The notes below the pieces were generated by a model, which made no database searches, was not told where the DNA came from, and saw only the letters and a list, made by a program, of their open reading frames with translations. Of a stretch of 64,000 bases of DNA, positions 25,457-32,750 are shown one piece after another. The position numbers and the translations under genes are program-made. Every line of letters starts with the position of its first letter. The stretch's first letter is position 1. Source of the DNA: Candidatus Peribacterales bacterium (GTDB lineage: Bacteria; Patescibacteriota; Gracilibacteria; Peribacterales; Peribacteraceae); contig JAGVDM010000004.1 of the NCBI GenBank assembly GCA_020058765.1, positions 62,001 to 126,000 on the forward strand. The letters run 5' to 3'.

Positions 25457-27661
25457 CTACGGCACCATGAGCTGCCCCCGAATTTCTCCGTTCGGGAAGT
25501 TGCTCGAATGGATGTTCACGTAGATCTCTTCATCGAGGATTGCGTTGCGCAGCTCAGACGAGATGTTCGTCCAAGTGCCTGTAGCGCGATTGCCGCTGAA
25601 GCTGATCTCGTGCACCACTGCACCGTTGCTCCCGGTGGAGCCGCGATGGAAGTGCGCGCCCGTAAAGGAGCTGCTCAAGTTGCTGTACGTAATGTCGTAC
25701 TGCAAGCCGCTGCTCGTGAGCGTAAAGGTGCCTGTACCAGTAGCAGATGTGCCAACCGGCGGGCTCTCCTTTGCCCCTGTAAGGAGCATGTCGCTCAACT
25801 GCACGTTGCCACTGACGTACACCACATCGGCATTGCCGCTGAAGTTCACGCCATTGGACGTACGCAGATCAATTACATTTACGGTATATGCCGTTTGGTT
25901 CTGCAGGCTGCCTGCCAGCTGCAGCTCCACCGTACGCTGGTCACTCAAGAGGTCAGCCGTTTGCACGGAGATCGAAGAGCTACCGTCTGTAACGGTGTAG
26001 CGCACGGACTGCTCTGCGCGTGCTACGTCCAAGTCTGTATCGAACGTCAGGCGCAGGCGGGTATTGGATACAGTGGTTACACCCGTGAGGCGACCGACCA
26101 CCCCTTCGTAGGTGAAGGTCATCTGCTCGGAGAGTGTGGAGCCGTCGTCGGCTTCCAGGTTGTTGAGTTCCACCTCGTAGTCCACATCCATTACGAAGCT
26201 GCCGTTAATCGTAAGATCCACGATGCGACTGCTTACCACGCTTGCGTTCTGGATAGACGTACTCCCCACGCCGTCGAGGCGGGCAATGGAATAGCGACTC
26301 TCATTGGAGGCATCGCTCGTATCCAGATCGGTATTGAAGGTGAGGCGTACGCGGTTGCTTGCCGTAGGCACTGCGCTCTGCAGGTGCTCTGCCGTCGCAA
26401 GCGATGAGAAGGTGCGCTCGCCAGAGAACATCACGCCGAGCGTGGTTTCCATGTCGTCCACGATCACGCGGTAGCTCGTACCGGAAGCCAAGGCGCTTTG
26501 TAGCGTCAGGTCTACGGTGTCGTCATCCACGAGTACGGCGCTCTGTACGTTGATCATGCTGGTGGTACCAACGCGTTCGATCTCGTAGTTACCTTCGTCT
26601 TCTGCTGTGTCTTCTTCCACGTCTTGGCTGAACACAACACGCACCATGGTGCTGGATCGTGCAGTGATGCTTTCGATACTCGCGGTGTCACCTTCCTCTG
26701 CGGTGAATGTCTGCGAGTCATCGAAGATTGTGCCGTTCTCGGTGCGCATGTTGTCTACTTCCAACCGGTAGCTGCGGCCCTCAGTGAGGGAACCGGCTAG
26801 CTCCAGCTCTACTGTGCGGGCGTTGACCACATGTACATCCACTACCGCGCCGGCTTCACTACCGGAGGTCTGGTGCACGCTGTAGCGAGATTCTTGCGAA
26901 ATTGTATTGGCGTCCAAGTCTGTATTGAACATCACACGAATGCGCTTGGCTGTCAGTGATTCCACATTAGTGATCTGCCCGGTAGGTTCGGCACAGTCCT
27001 GGCCATAGCGCATCTGCTGTTGTGCGCGGTAGAACATCACCACCATTTCTGCGCGGTTCATGCTCGCGGATGGGCGCACCCATGTGGAGCCGGCATCACC
27101 CTGCAAGATGCAGTGGTCTGCGGCGGTCTGTACTGGCACAAAGTACCAGTTGCCGCGGTTCGTATTGTCGCTGAACACTGGGGCAAGCTCCAAGTGTGGC
27201 AGGCGGAATGCGCGCTGCAAGATGATTGCCATCTCTGCGCGGTTCACGCCATCACCTGGTCGCGCCATGCAGCGCGATGCAGTAGTGCCGTAGCAGTTGC
27301 TGTCACCCTTCACCCAGCCTTCGCGGGCGGCGGTCTCCATATAGGAGTAGTACCATGCCGACTTCGGCACGTCGCCGAAGCTCGGTGTTGATGGCGTCAC
27401 CATATCGGCGCCGTAGACGTTCACGAGCAATTTCATTACCTCTGCGCGTGTGGCAAGTTCGCCTGGGCGCAAACGCGCTTCATTGGTGTCCAGAGCGCCA
27501 CTGCGAAGCAGCTCCGACGCGGCTTGCTCGTAGTACGCGCCGCTCGGAACGTCTGTATAGTGTGTCATTTGTGCCAATGCCGATGGTGTGAACGCAGTGA
27601 GCAGGAGCGCCATGCTGGCGACGCCGCTCATACCGCGAACGAATAGAGGATGTCTACGCAT
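25457..27661 (-). CDS. S-layer-type protein: three SLH units, Ig-like repeats, CHRD domain
   Basis: A 734-residue exported protein. Signal peptide MRRHPLFVRGMSGVASMALL with cleavage near LAQ. SLH units at ~35-200 (YTDVPSGAYYEQAASELLRS, FGDVPKSAWYYSYMETAARE, FSDNTNRGNWYFVPVQTA). Then four ~100-residue SbsA/Big-like repeats, each with an RxxFNTDLD-type strand (IRVMFNTDLD, VRLTFNTDLD, LRLTFDTDLD) and a TYxVxxxxLxT end. The last ~115 residues form a CHRD domain (LTGAKESPPVGT, GAHFHRGSTGSNG, VNIHSSNFPNGEIRG). A good candidate for the main S-layer subunit. The start at 27661 follows a pyrimidine-rich CTTTTCATCCCCTTACTCCC. Confidence 0.88.
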   Translation of the reverse strand: MRRHPLFVRGMSGVASMALLLTAFTPSALAQMTHYTDVPSGAYYEQAASELLRSGALDTNEARLRPGELATRAEVMKLLVNVYGADMVTPSTPSFGDVPKSAWYYSYMETAAREGWVKGDSNCYGTTASRCMARPGDGVNRAEMAIILQRAFRLPHLELAPVFSDNTNRGNWYFVPVQTAADHCILQGDAGSTWVRPSASMNRAEMVVMFYRAQQQMRYGQDCAEPTGQITNVESLTAKRIRVMFNTDLDANTISQESRYSVHQTSGSEAGAVVDVHVVNARTVELELAGSLTEGRSYRLEVDNMRTENGTIFDDSQTFTAEEGDTASIESITARSSTMVRVVFSQDVEEDTAEDEGNYEIERVGTTSMINVQSAVLVDDDTVDLTLQSALASGTSYRVIVDDMETTLGVMFSGERTFSSLATAEHLQSAVPTASNRVRLTFNTDLDTSDASNESRYSIARLDGVGSTSIQNASVVSSRIVDLTINGSFVMDVDYEVELNNLEADDGSTLSEQMTFTYEGVVGRLTGVTTVSNTRLRLTFDTDLDVARAEQSVRYTVTDGSSSISVQTADLLSDQRTVELQLAGSLQNQTAYTVNVIDLRTSNGVNFSGNADVVYVSGNVQLSDMLLTGAKESPPVGTSATGTGTFTLTSSGLQYDITYSNLSSSFTGAHFHRGSTGSNGAVVHEISFSGNRATGTWTNISSELRNAILDEEIYVNIHSSNFPNGEIRGQLMVP

Positions 27662-27895
27662 AGACTCGTGGGAGTAAGGGGATGAAAAGCCGGAAGGATG
27701 CAAAATGATCCTCCCTTCATGTGAGAAGACTCTCATATCGCCCAAGTCTTACGGGCATTTATCACAATTTGTATGCAGCGAGGGGAATGTCTGTTCCAGA
27801 TGTATGCACACACAAACCCTTAATTGGTTCTTAAGCTCGGGGGAATACAGTGCTTGCGGTCGACCCGTATTCTCTACTTCTTTCTTTCATTCATT

Positions 27896-28552
27896 ATGAA
27901 GAAATCATTCACTCTCGGTGCCGCGTCGGGCATGTCGGTGCTTTCACTCGCCGTCGTACTCCTCGCGCAAACCGTTGGCGCACAATCATCGGGTGGTACC
28001 GCGGAGGCCACTCGCATGGCAGATCACCCCACTCCATCCCAGGAGTGCGTTACTGCCATGGCCGATATGCACGAATCACATCTGGCGAATATGGATACCA
28101 TGCACGAAGCGCACAAGACCATGATGACCGCGTACAGCGAGGGTCTTCGTGATGCTGCGGAAATTGCCGATGACGAAGCGCGTGCAGAGGCGATCAAAAA
28201 GATTCGCGAAGATATGCGCACTGCCATGGAGGCAGCACGCCCAAACGAGGAAAACACCGCACTCCGTGATGCGCTCAAAGACGCCTGCGGAGACACCATG
28301 ATGCTCATGGGTCACGGCGGTCCTGGCATGATGGGCGGTGGTCATATGAAAATGAAGATGCACAACGGCAAGGGCATGCTGGCAGAAAAGCTCGGCATGA
28401 CCGAAGACGAACTCAAGTCCGCACTTCAAGAGGGCAAGACGATTGAAGACCTTGCACAAGAAGCTGGTGTGGAATTGCCGCCTCGCCCAGAGATGGGCAA
28501 GCGCATGGGCGGTATGCGCATGAAGTGGCACGGCGAAGACGCCGCTGAGTAA
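27896..28552 (+). CDS. Secreted Met/His-rich protein, possible metal binder
   Basis: A 218-residue protein with signal peptide and AQ-type cleavage (TVGAQSSGG). A helical middle region (CVTAMADMHESHLANMDTMH) is followed by a Met/Gly/His cluster at ~138-164 (MMLMGHGGPGMMGGGHMKMK) and a helix-turn segment LAEKLGMTEDELKSALQEGK similar to DUF2680-type proteins. Met/His clusters of this kind bind copper or silver in other exported proteins. Leader 27871-27895 is 22/25 pyrimidine. Divergent from the SLH/CHRD gene; the 234-bp gap between them holds both promoters but no clear consensus. Confidence 0.75.
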   Translation: MKKSFTLGAASGMSVLSLAVVLLAQTVGAQSSGGTAEATRMADHPTPSQECVTAMADMHESHLANMDTMHEAHKTMMTAYSEGLRDAAEIADDEARAEAIKKIREDMRTAMEAARPNEENTALRDALKDACGDTMMLMGHGGPGMMGGGHMKMKMHNGKGMLAEKLGMTEDELKSALQEGKTIEDLAQEAGVELPPRPEMGKRMGGMRMKWHGEDAAE

Positions 28553-28566
28553 GCAGTCGATTGGAC

Positions 28567-28613
28567 GTAAGAGGAAGCAGAAGGCCGCGCCCGGGGGGAC
28601 GCGGTCTTCTTAC
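28567..28613 (+). terminator. Hairpin after the Met/His-rich gene
   Basis: CCGCG (28585-28589) and CGCGG (28600-28604) form the inner stem; the outer GTAAGA/TCTTAC pair extends it with interruptions. It is T-rich on the 3' side and begins 14 nt after the stop. Confidence 0.6.
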
Positions 28614-28628
28614 ATCTCTTTTCGCTTT

Positions 28629-28714
28629 GTTACTTTTGTCTGGCAACAAAAGTAACCAAAAATGCAGGCGCGCCAGAGCCCCTCCGCTTGCCGCAACACC
28701 CCCCGTGGCGCGCC
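28629..28714 (+). repeat. Bipartite hairpin repeat, copy 1
   Basis: First hairpin: GTTACTTTTGT (28629-28639), loop CTGGCA, ACAAAAGTAAC (28646-28656). Then CAAAAATGCAGGCGCGCCA, whose GGCGCGCCA (28668-28676) pairs with TGGCGCGCC (28706-28714) as a second inverted repeat. The end contains a 17-nt block CACCCCCCGTGGCGCGC (28697-28713) identical to copy 2. The region has no gene. Confidence 0.75.
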
Positions 28715-28889
28715 ACCAACCCCTTCTGTACGTTGTCCATAGATTGTTCAATGCGAGCAATCAATGTCGCGAGGGGTGAACGGTATTGCACATCCCTAGC
28801 CGCAAAATGTAGTGCGCAGCAAACAAAGATCATGAGTGCATGAGGAGATCACTCCAGCGCTGTGGTATGTACGGTGAATGTTTGCGAGC

Positions 28890-28947
28890 ATCATTTTGCG
28901 GTGATTTTTCTTTGCTTCTTTCTTTTCATGGAAGGAAAAGAAAGAAG
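28890..28947 (-). repeat. Hairpin repeat, copy 4 (minus strand)
   Basis: Perfect 13-bp arms CTTCTTTCTTTTC (28915-28927) and GAAAAGAAAGAAG (28935-28947), loop ATGGAAG. On the minus strand it is followed by CAAAGAAAAATCACCGC, matching the CAAAGAAAAGCCACTGC of copy 2. The second inverted repeat has decayed. Confidence 0.6.
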
Positions 28948-28950
28948 GGA

Positions 28951-29009
28951 GAGCTTTGGCGTACCGGCATTTTTTTTAATTTCTTTTGTTGTCGAGCAAA
29001 AAGAACACA
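28951..29009 (-). repeat. Hairpin repeat, copy 3 (minus strand, degenerate)
   Basis: On the minus strand an imperfect hairpin (TTCTTTTTG, loop, CAAAAGAAA) is followed by AAAAAATGCCGGTACGCCAA, which aligns with CAAAAATGCAGGCGCGCCA of copy 1. It lies back-to-back with copy 4, leaving 28553-29099 with repeats but no gene. Confidence 0.5.
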
Positions 29010-29099
29010 AAGAAAGAATGAAGGAAAACTCATACATGTCATTTGTGATCGCTTTCAGGATTGTGCATTGCATTACAAGTCAGGTACGCTTGGCACACT

Positions 29100-30233
29100 A
29101 TGCGCACTCTCACACTCCTCTCTGTTTTGCTTTTGTCCCCGGCTTCCGCTCTTGCACTTACGTTGCAGGCCGCTCCCGTGGAGCCCACGCCTACGCGTGC
29201 AGATACAGTTACCACTGAGCCGCAAAAGGCGCAGGTAGACATGTTCCTAGAAATTGATGGAGTGGAGGGTGAATCCGAAGAGAACACTGCTCCCGGTGTG
29301 GAGCCCGATGAGATTGATGCCCGCGCTACTGATGAGGAGGCTGCCTTCGATGCCTACATCAAGATCCCCGACATTGAAGGGGAATCCGAGGAGAATGCCG
29401 CACCCGGCGTGGAGCCCGATGAGATTGATGCCCGCGCGACCGATGACAGTGCCGCAAAAAAGAAGGGCAATGTGGAATACAATTGGAAGGTGGAGGAGGG
29501 CGAGAAAATGGAAGAGGGGAGCGATGCCCCTACAGACGTTGCCGCACCCAAAGATCCGCAGCGCGCAGGTGCTGATTACCTACTTGAGCTCGACGGTGTA
29601 CCCGGCGAGAGCGCAGAAAATAGCGGTGTAGAGCCAGACGAGATCGATGCTCGCGCAACGGATGAGCAAGCAGCTGGCGGCGTGAATGTCGCCGCAGGTG
29701 ATGTGAACGGTGATGGCATGGAGAATGCCGGTATTGAGCCAGACGAGATCGATGTGGCGATCGATACCGAACCGCTCATGACAAGCTTTGGATTGCTCCT
29801 GGGTGGCGGAAGCGACGCAGATGATAAGCCGGACGAAGGGAGCGAAGAGGCCATTGCCCTCGTTGAGGAAATGATGCTGCAGGGATTGCAGGAGAGCGGC
29901 GTGCCCGTGGAGCAGATCTCACTCAATTTCGAGAAGATCCAGGTGAGCGATACAGAAGGGGATGCTGCGCCGAGCGAAACGCTCTCACTCAACTTCGAAA
30001 AGATCAAAGTGAAGGCCACGCAACCAGTACGGCTTTTTGGCCTGTTCCCACTTACTATCACCGCCACAGTGGATATTCAGGAAGGCGGCGCGAATGTGGA
30101 CTATCCATGGTGGGGCTTCCTGGTGAGTGGTAAAGATGATCAGACGCTCGGTACGCAGATCGTCACGTCGGTATCCAATGTGTTCAAGAGCAAGCACGAC
30201 ATGATGATGAACGCGATCAGGAATATGAAATAG
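29100..30233 (+). CDS. Exported acidic-repeat protein
   Basis: A 377-residue protein with signal peptide MRTLTLLSVLLLSPASALAL. Residues ~45-225 hold four degenerate repeats ending GVEPDEIDARATD (three near-exact, the fourth AGIEPDEIDVAI), each preceded by an (I/L)DGVxGESxEN-like unit. The fourth has DVNGDGMEN, which resembles a calcium-binding loop. The C-terminal ~130 residues differ: SLNFEKIQV and SLNFEKIKV are a tandem pair, then a hydrophobic LFGLFPLTITATVDI strand and a basic helical end. No family assigned. Flanked by hairpin repeats on both sides. Confidence 0.75.
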   Translation: MRTLTLLSVLLLSPASALALTLQAAPVEPTPTRADTVTTEPQKAQVDMFLEIDGVEGESEENTAPGVEPDEIDARATDEEAAFDAYIKIPDIEGESEENAAPGVEPDEIDARATDDSAAKKKGNVEYNWKVEEGEKMEEGSDAPTDVAAPKDPQRAGADYLLELDGVPGESAENSGVEPDEIDARATDEQAAGGVNVAAGDVNGDGMENAGIEPDEIDVAIDTEPLMTSFGLLLGGGSDADDKPDEGSEEAIALVEEMMLQGLQESGVPVEQISLNFEKIQVSDTEGDAAPSETLSLNFEKIKVKATQPVRLFGLFPLTITATVDIQEGGANVDYPWWGFLVSGKDDQTLGTQIVTSVSNVFKSKHDMMMNAIRNMK

Positions 30234-30272
30234 TTGCCCTCGTGTACAGAAGACGACAGGAGCGATCTCCTG

Positions 30273-30295
30273 ATTGAATACAAATTGTATTCAAT
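30273..30295. promoter_or_regulatory. 23-bp palindrome, operator candidate
   Basis: ATTGAATACAA, one A, then TTGTATTCAAT. It lies 60 nt upstream of the gene at 30355. The half AAATTGTATTCAA (30282-30294) occurs again exactly at 52192-52204. Confidence 0.45.
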
Positions 30296-30354
30296 AAGCT
30301 GCAGCCATTCATTCACGGTCGAGTGGGTAGCGAGTATGCTCGGCCGGTCGCAAA

Positions 30355-30723
30355 ATGCATCATCACGAGAAGCTGCAGGACGGCAGAGCCGACGAAGTCG
30401 AGCGCCGCATTGGCGAGGCGCAGCGCGACATTATTTCGGCGCACGAGATTCTCGAAGCGTTGCCTGAGCAGCTTCGGCCTGAAGCCCGGCGGGCGCTGGC
30501 ACATGTGTTCGAAGCAGGCAAAGCCGTGGGCGAACTCCATCGCATGCCGGCCAAGATGGTAAACCCCGATGATGTGCCGATGCTCGGGCCTGAACTCGTT
30601 CGCCACATGCGCCATTGGCACGAGCTGCATGAGGAGCTGCTGGCTACCGAGAAAATTGCAGAGAAGGTGACGGGCGCCAACGTTCGTCGTCACTCGCACG
30701 GCGAGCAGACAGCTGCAGCGTAG
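30355..30723 (+). CDS. Hypothetical His-rich helical protein
   Basis: A 122-residue cytoplasmic protein, MHHHEKLQDGRADEVERRIG at the start, predicted entirely helical. His residues gather at the N-terminus and in RHMRHWHELHEEL, suggesting metal binding (inference). It has no signal or membrane segment and is followed directly by hairpin repeat copy 2. Confidence 0.6.
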   Translation: MHHHEKLQDGRADEVERRIGEAQRDIISAHEILEALPEQLRPEARRALAHVFEAGKAVGELHRMPAKMVNPDDVPMLGPELVRHMRHWHELHEELLATEKIAEKVTGANVRRHSHGEQTAAA

Positions 30724-30733
30724 AGTACGCATC

Positions 30734-30827
30734 TTCTTTCTTTGTCAGCCGCACAAAGAAAGAAGCAAAGAAAAGCCACTGCGCGCCAACTCCCACTCTG
30801 TTTGCCCCTTCACCCCCCGTGGCGCGC
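30734..30827 (+). repeat. Bipartite hairpin repeat, copy 2
   Basis: First hairpin: TTCTTTCTTTGT (30734-30745), loop CAGCCGC, ACAAAGAAAGAA (30753-30764). Then GCAAAGAAAAGCCACTGC and the second inverted repeat GCGCGCCA (30781-30788) with TGGCGCGC (30820-30827). CACCCCCCGTGGCGCGC (30811-30827) is identical to copy 1. Same order and nearly same spacing as copy 1. Confidence 0.75.
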
Positions 30828-30840
30828 GGAACCTACAAAT

Positions 30841-31116
30841 TTATTGCTGCAGCGCGCGCTGCGCTGCTGCGCGGAGATCTTCTACGAGCTTATCGGCATC
30901 ACCGGGGAGCACGAGCTCCACGTTGCCGGTTGGTTCCACGCGGAGCACCGTGCCGTTGGCATCGAAGTGCTGCGGGTGACCCGTGGCCTGCGCCTCGCGC
31001 GCCACGGCTTGAATATTCTCTGTATGTAGACCGCCACGACCGTACGGTGACATGGCAGAACCATTGCCCCAGAATGGTGGCGTCTGTTGCTCGAGTGAAG
31101 AGGAGGTGTTGCGCAT
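30841..31116 (-). CDS. Hypothetical small protein
   Basis: A 91-residue protein ending in an amphipathic helix (DADKLVEDLRAAAQRALQQ). The N-terminal ~25 residues are Ser/Gly/Pro-rich; the middle FDANGTVLRVEPTGNVELVL looks like a beta-hairpin. ATG 31116; an in-frame ATG 21 codons on (31053) would also do. Located 93 nt downstream of glyS on the same strand, so it may be co-transcribed. Confidence 0.55.
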   Translation of the reverse strand: MRNTSSSLEQQTPPFWGNGSAMSPYGRGGLHTENIQAVAREAQATGHPQHFDANGTVLRVEPTGNVELVLPGDADKLVEDLRAAAQRALQQ

Positions 31117-31209
31117 GGCGGCAGGGTACGGATTGCCAGTGTCTCTGCAAGAGAAAATGTGTCGATTTTTGGCTCAATCTTCACGAAAAATTGGTGGTGT
31201 TCAGAAGTA

Positions 31210-32613
31210 TTACAGGCTGGCAATCAGCTCTGCAATTGATACGCGCTTCTGCTCCAGCGTATCGCGGTCACGAATTGTAACGGTATCTGGTTCGCCTTGT
31301 GCGGGGTCTTCACCCAGCGTGCCGAAGTCCACGGTAATGCACTTTGGTGTGCCAGCTTCATCTTGCCGGCGGTAGCGCTTGCCGATGCTTCCCGTGATAT
31401 CGAAGTCCACGTTCAGGTCTGTCTCTTGAATAATTTTTTTGTACACTTCTTGTGCCTTGGCGATGAGGTGTTCCTTCTTACTCAGTGGAAGAATTGCGAC
31501 ATCCACTGGCGCAACCTTTGGAGCGAAGTGCATCACCGTGCGAATGTCATCCTCGGCGAGCTTTTCTTCGTCGTAGGCATCCAGCATCACTGCGAGTGTG
31601 ATGCGGTCGGAACCGAATGACGGCTCCATCACGTGTGGCACAACTTTGCGCTGCGGGTTCTCTGGATCGGTGTACGTCAGATCCTGTCCGCTGAATTCCT
31701 GGTGCTGGCTCAAGTCATAATCGGTGCGATACGCGGCAGCAGCGCACAGCTCGCCCCATCCCCATGGGAATTTGTACTCCACGTCCGTTGTCCCTTTGGA
31801 GTAGTGCGAGAGCTCGTCTTTCTCATGGTCGCGGAAGCGCAGGTTCTCCGCCTTAATGCCGAGTGTTTCCGTGAGGAACGCCCACGTATCCTTTTTCCAC
31901 TGGTCGAAGATGTCCTCCCATTTTGTGGCTTCTGGATCGAAGAAATACTCAATCTCCATCTGCTCGAATTCGCGTGTGCGGAACGTGAAGTTGCCCGGCG
32001 TGATTTCGTTGCGGAACGCCTTCCCAATCTGCGCCACACCAAACGGGAGCTTGAGGCGCATGGTCTGCTGGATGTTCTTGAAGTTCACGAAGATGCCCTG
32101 CGCCGTTTCCGGTCGCAGGTAAATGTCCGTGCCTTCACCCTCGATCACGCCTTGCTGCGTGCGGAACATGAGATTGAACTTCTTCGCGGCCGTCCATGCC
32201 ACTTCGCCGCAGTTGGGGCAGGCGATCTTCTCCGCTGTGAGCATCGGCTCTACCTGTTCGAGCGTGAGTACTGCTGCTGCCTCCACACCGAGTTTTTCTT
32301 CCAGCAATTTATCCCCACGGAAGCGCGATTTACACTTCTTGCAGTCCACCAGCGGGTCGCCAAAGTTGGCCACGTGGCCGCTGGCTTCCCACGCACGCGG
32401 ATTCATAAGGATTGCTGCATCCAGCCCCACCATGTCCTGCCGACCACGCACGAATGTGTGCCACCAGAGACGCTTAATGCGGTTTTTGAGCTCCACGCCC
32501 AGTGGGCCGTAATCCCAGGTATTGGCGAGTCCTCCGTAGATGTCGGAGCCGGGGAACACGAAACCGCGACGTTTGGCGAGGGAGACAATTTGATCGAGAG
32601 TCTGGGCGGGCAT
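31210..32613 (-). CDS. glyS: Glycyl-tRNA synthetase (alpha2, eukaryote/archaea-like type)
   Basis: A 467-residue class II ligase charging tRNA-Gly, of the single-chain homodimer type rather than the two-subunit glyQ/glyS type. Landmarks: RRGFVFPGSDIYGGLANTWD, DYGPLGVELKNRIK, zinc-type CKKCKSRFRG and CPNCGE, motif 2 FRNEITPGNFTFRTREFEQM, EYKFPWGWGELCAAAAYRTD and motif 3 HVMEPSFGSDRI. The C-terminal anticodon-binding domain (APVDVAILPLSKKEHL) is complete. The start at 32613 gives MPAQTLDQIVSLAKRRGF, the usual beginning. Confidence 0.95.
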   Translation of the reverse strand: MPAQTLDQIVSLAKRRGFVFPGSDIYGGLANTWDYGPLGVELKNRIKRLWWHTFVRGRQDMVGLDAAILMNPRAWEASGHVANFGDPLVDCKKCKSRFRGDKLLEEKLGVEAAAVLTLEQVEPMLTAEKIACPNCGEVAWTAAKKFNLMFRTQQGVIEGEGTDIYLRPETAQGIFVNFKNIQQTMRLKLPFGVAQIGKAFRNEITPGNFTFRTREFEQMEIEYFFDPEATKWEDIFDQWKKDTWAFLTETLGIKAENLRFRDHEKDELSHYSKGTTDVEYKFPWGWGELCAAAAYRTDYDLSQHQEFSGQDLTYTDPENPQRKVVPHVMEPSFGSDRITLAVMLDAYDEEKLAEDDIRTVMHFAPKVAPVDVAILPLSKKEHLIAKAQEVYKKIIQETDLNVDFDITGSIGKRYRRQDEAGTPKCITVDFGTLGEDPAQGEPDTVTIRDRDTLEQKRVSIAELIASL

Positions 32614-32750
32614 GGGCGCAATGTACCCGACTCTCTCGGCGTGCGCCACGCATCTGCAGGACTTCACAGGAACCTGTGTTTTGCACACAATGGCACCATT
32701 CCATTTTCTGTCAAAAAGTGGTAGAATAGAGGCAAACAACACACATCCTG

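Noticed and set aside
25445-26407. A 320-codon plus-strand frame opposite the SLH/CHRD gene
   Set aside because: A shadow of the repeat region; it begins in the convergent terminator and has no leader.
28561-28779. Short frames in the repeat-rich gap 28553-29099
   Set aside because: Their translations simply read through the hairpin repeats (Arg/Pro-rich), with no leader, so the gap is annotated as repeats.
29900-30010. Hcp-like (type VI) identity for the SLNFEKI pair
   Set aside because: The similarity is limited to a few residues, the protein has a signal peptide and no other type VI gene is present.
31633-32724. A 363-codon plus-strand frame inside glyS
   Set aside because: Antisense to a certain tRNA ligase; no signal, domain or leader.
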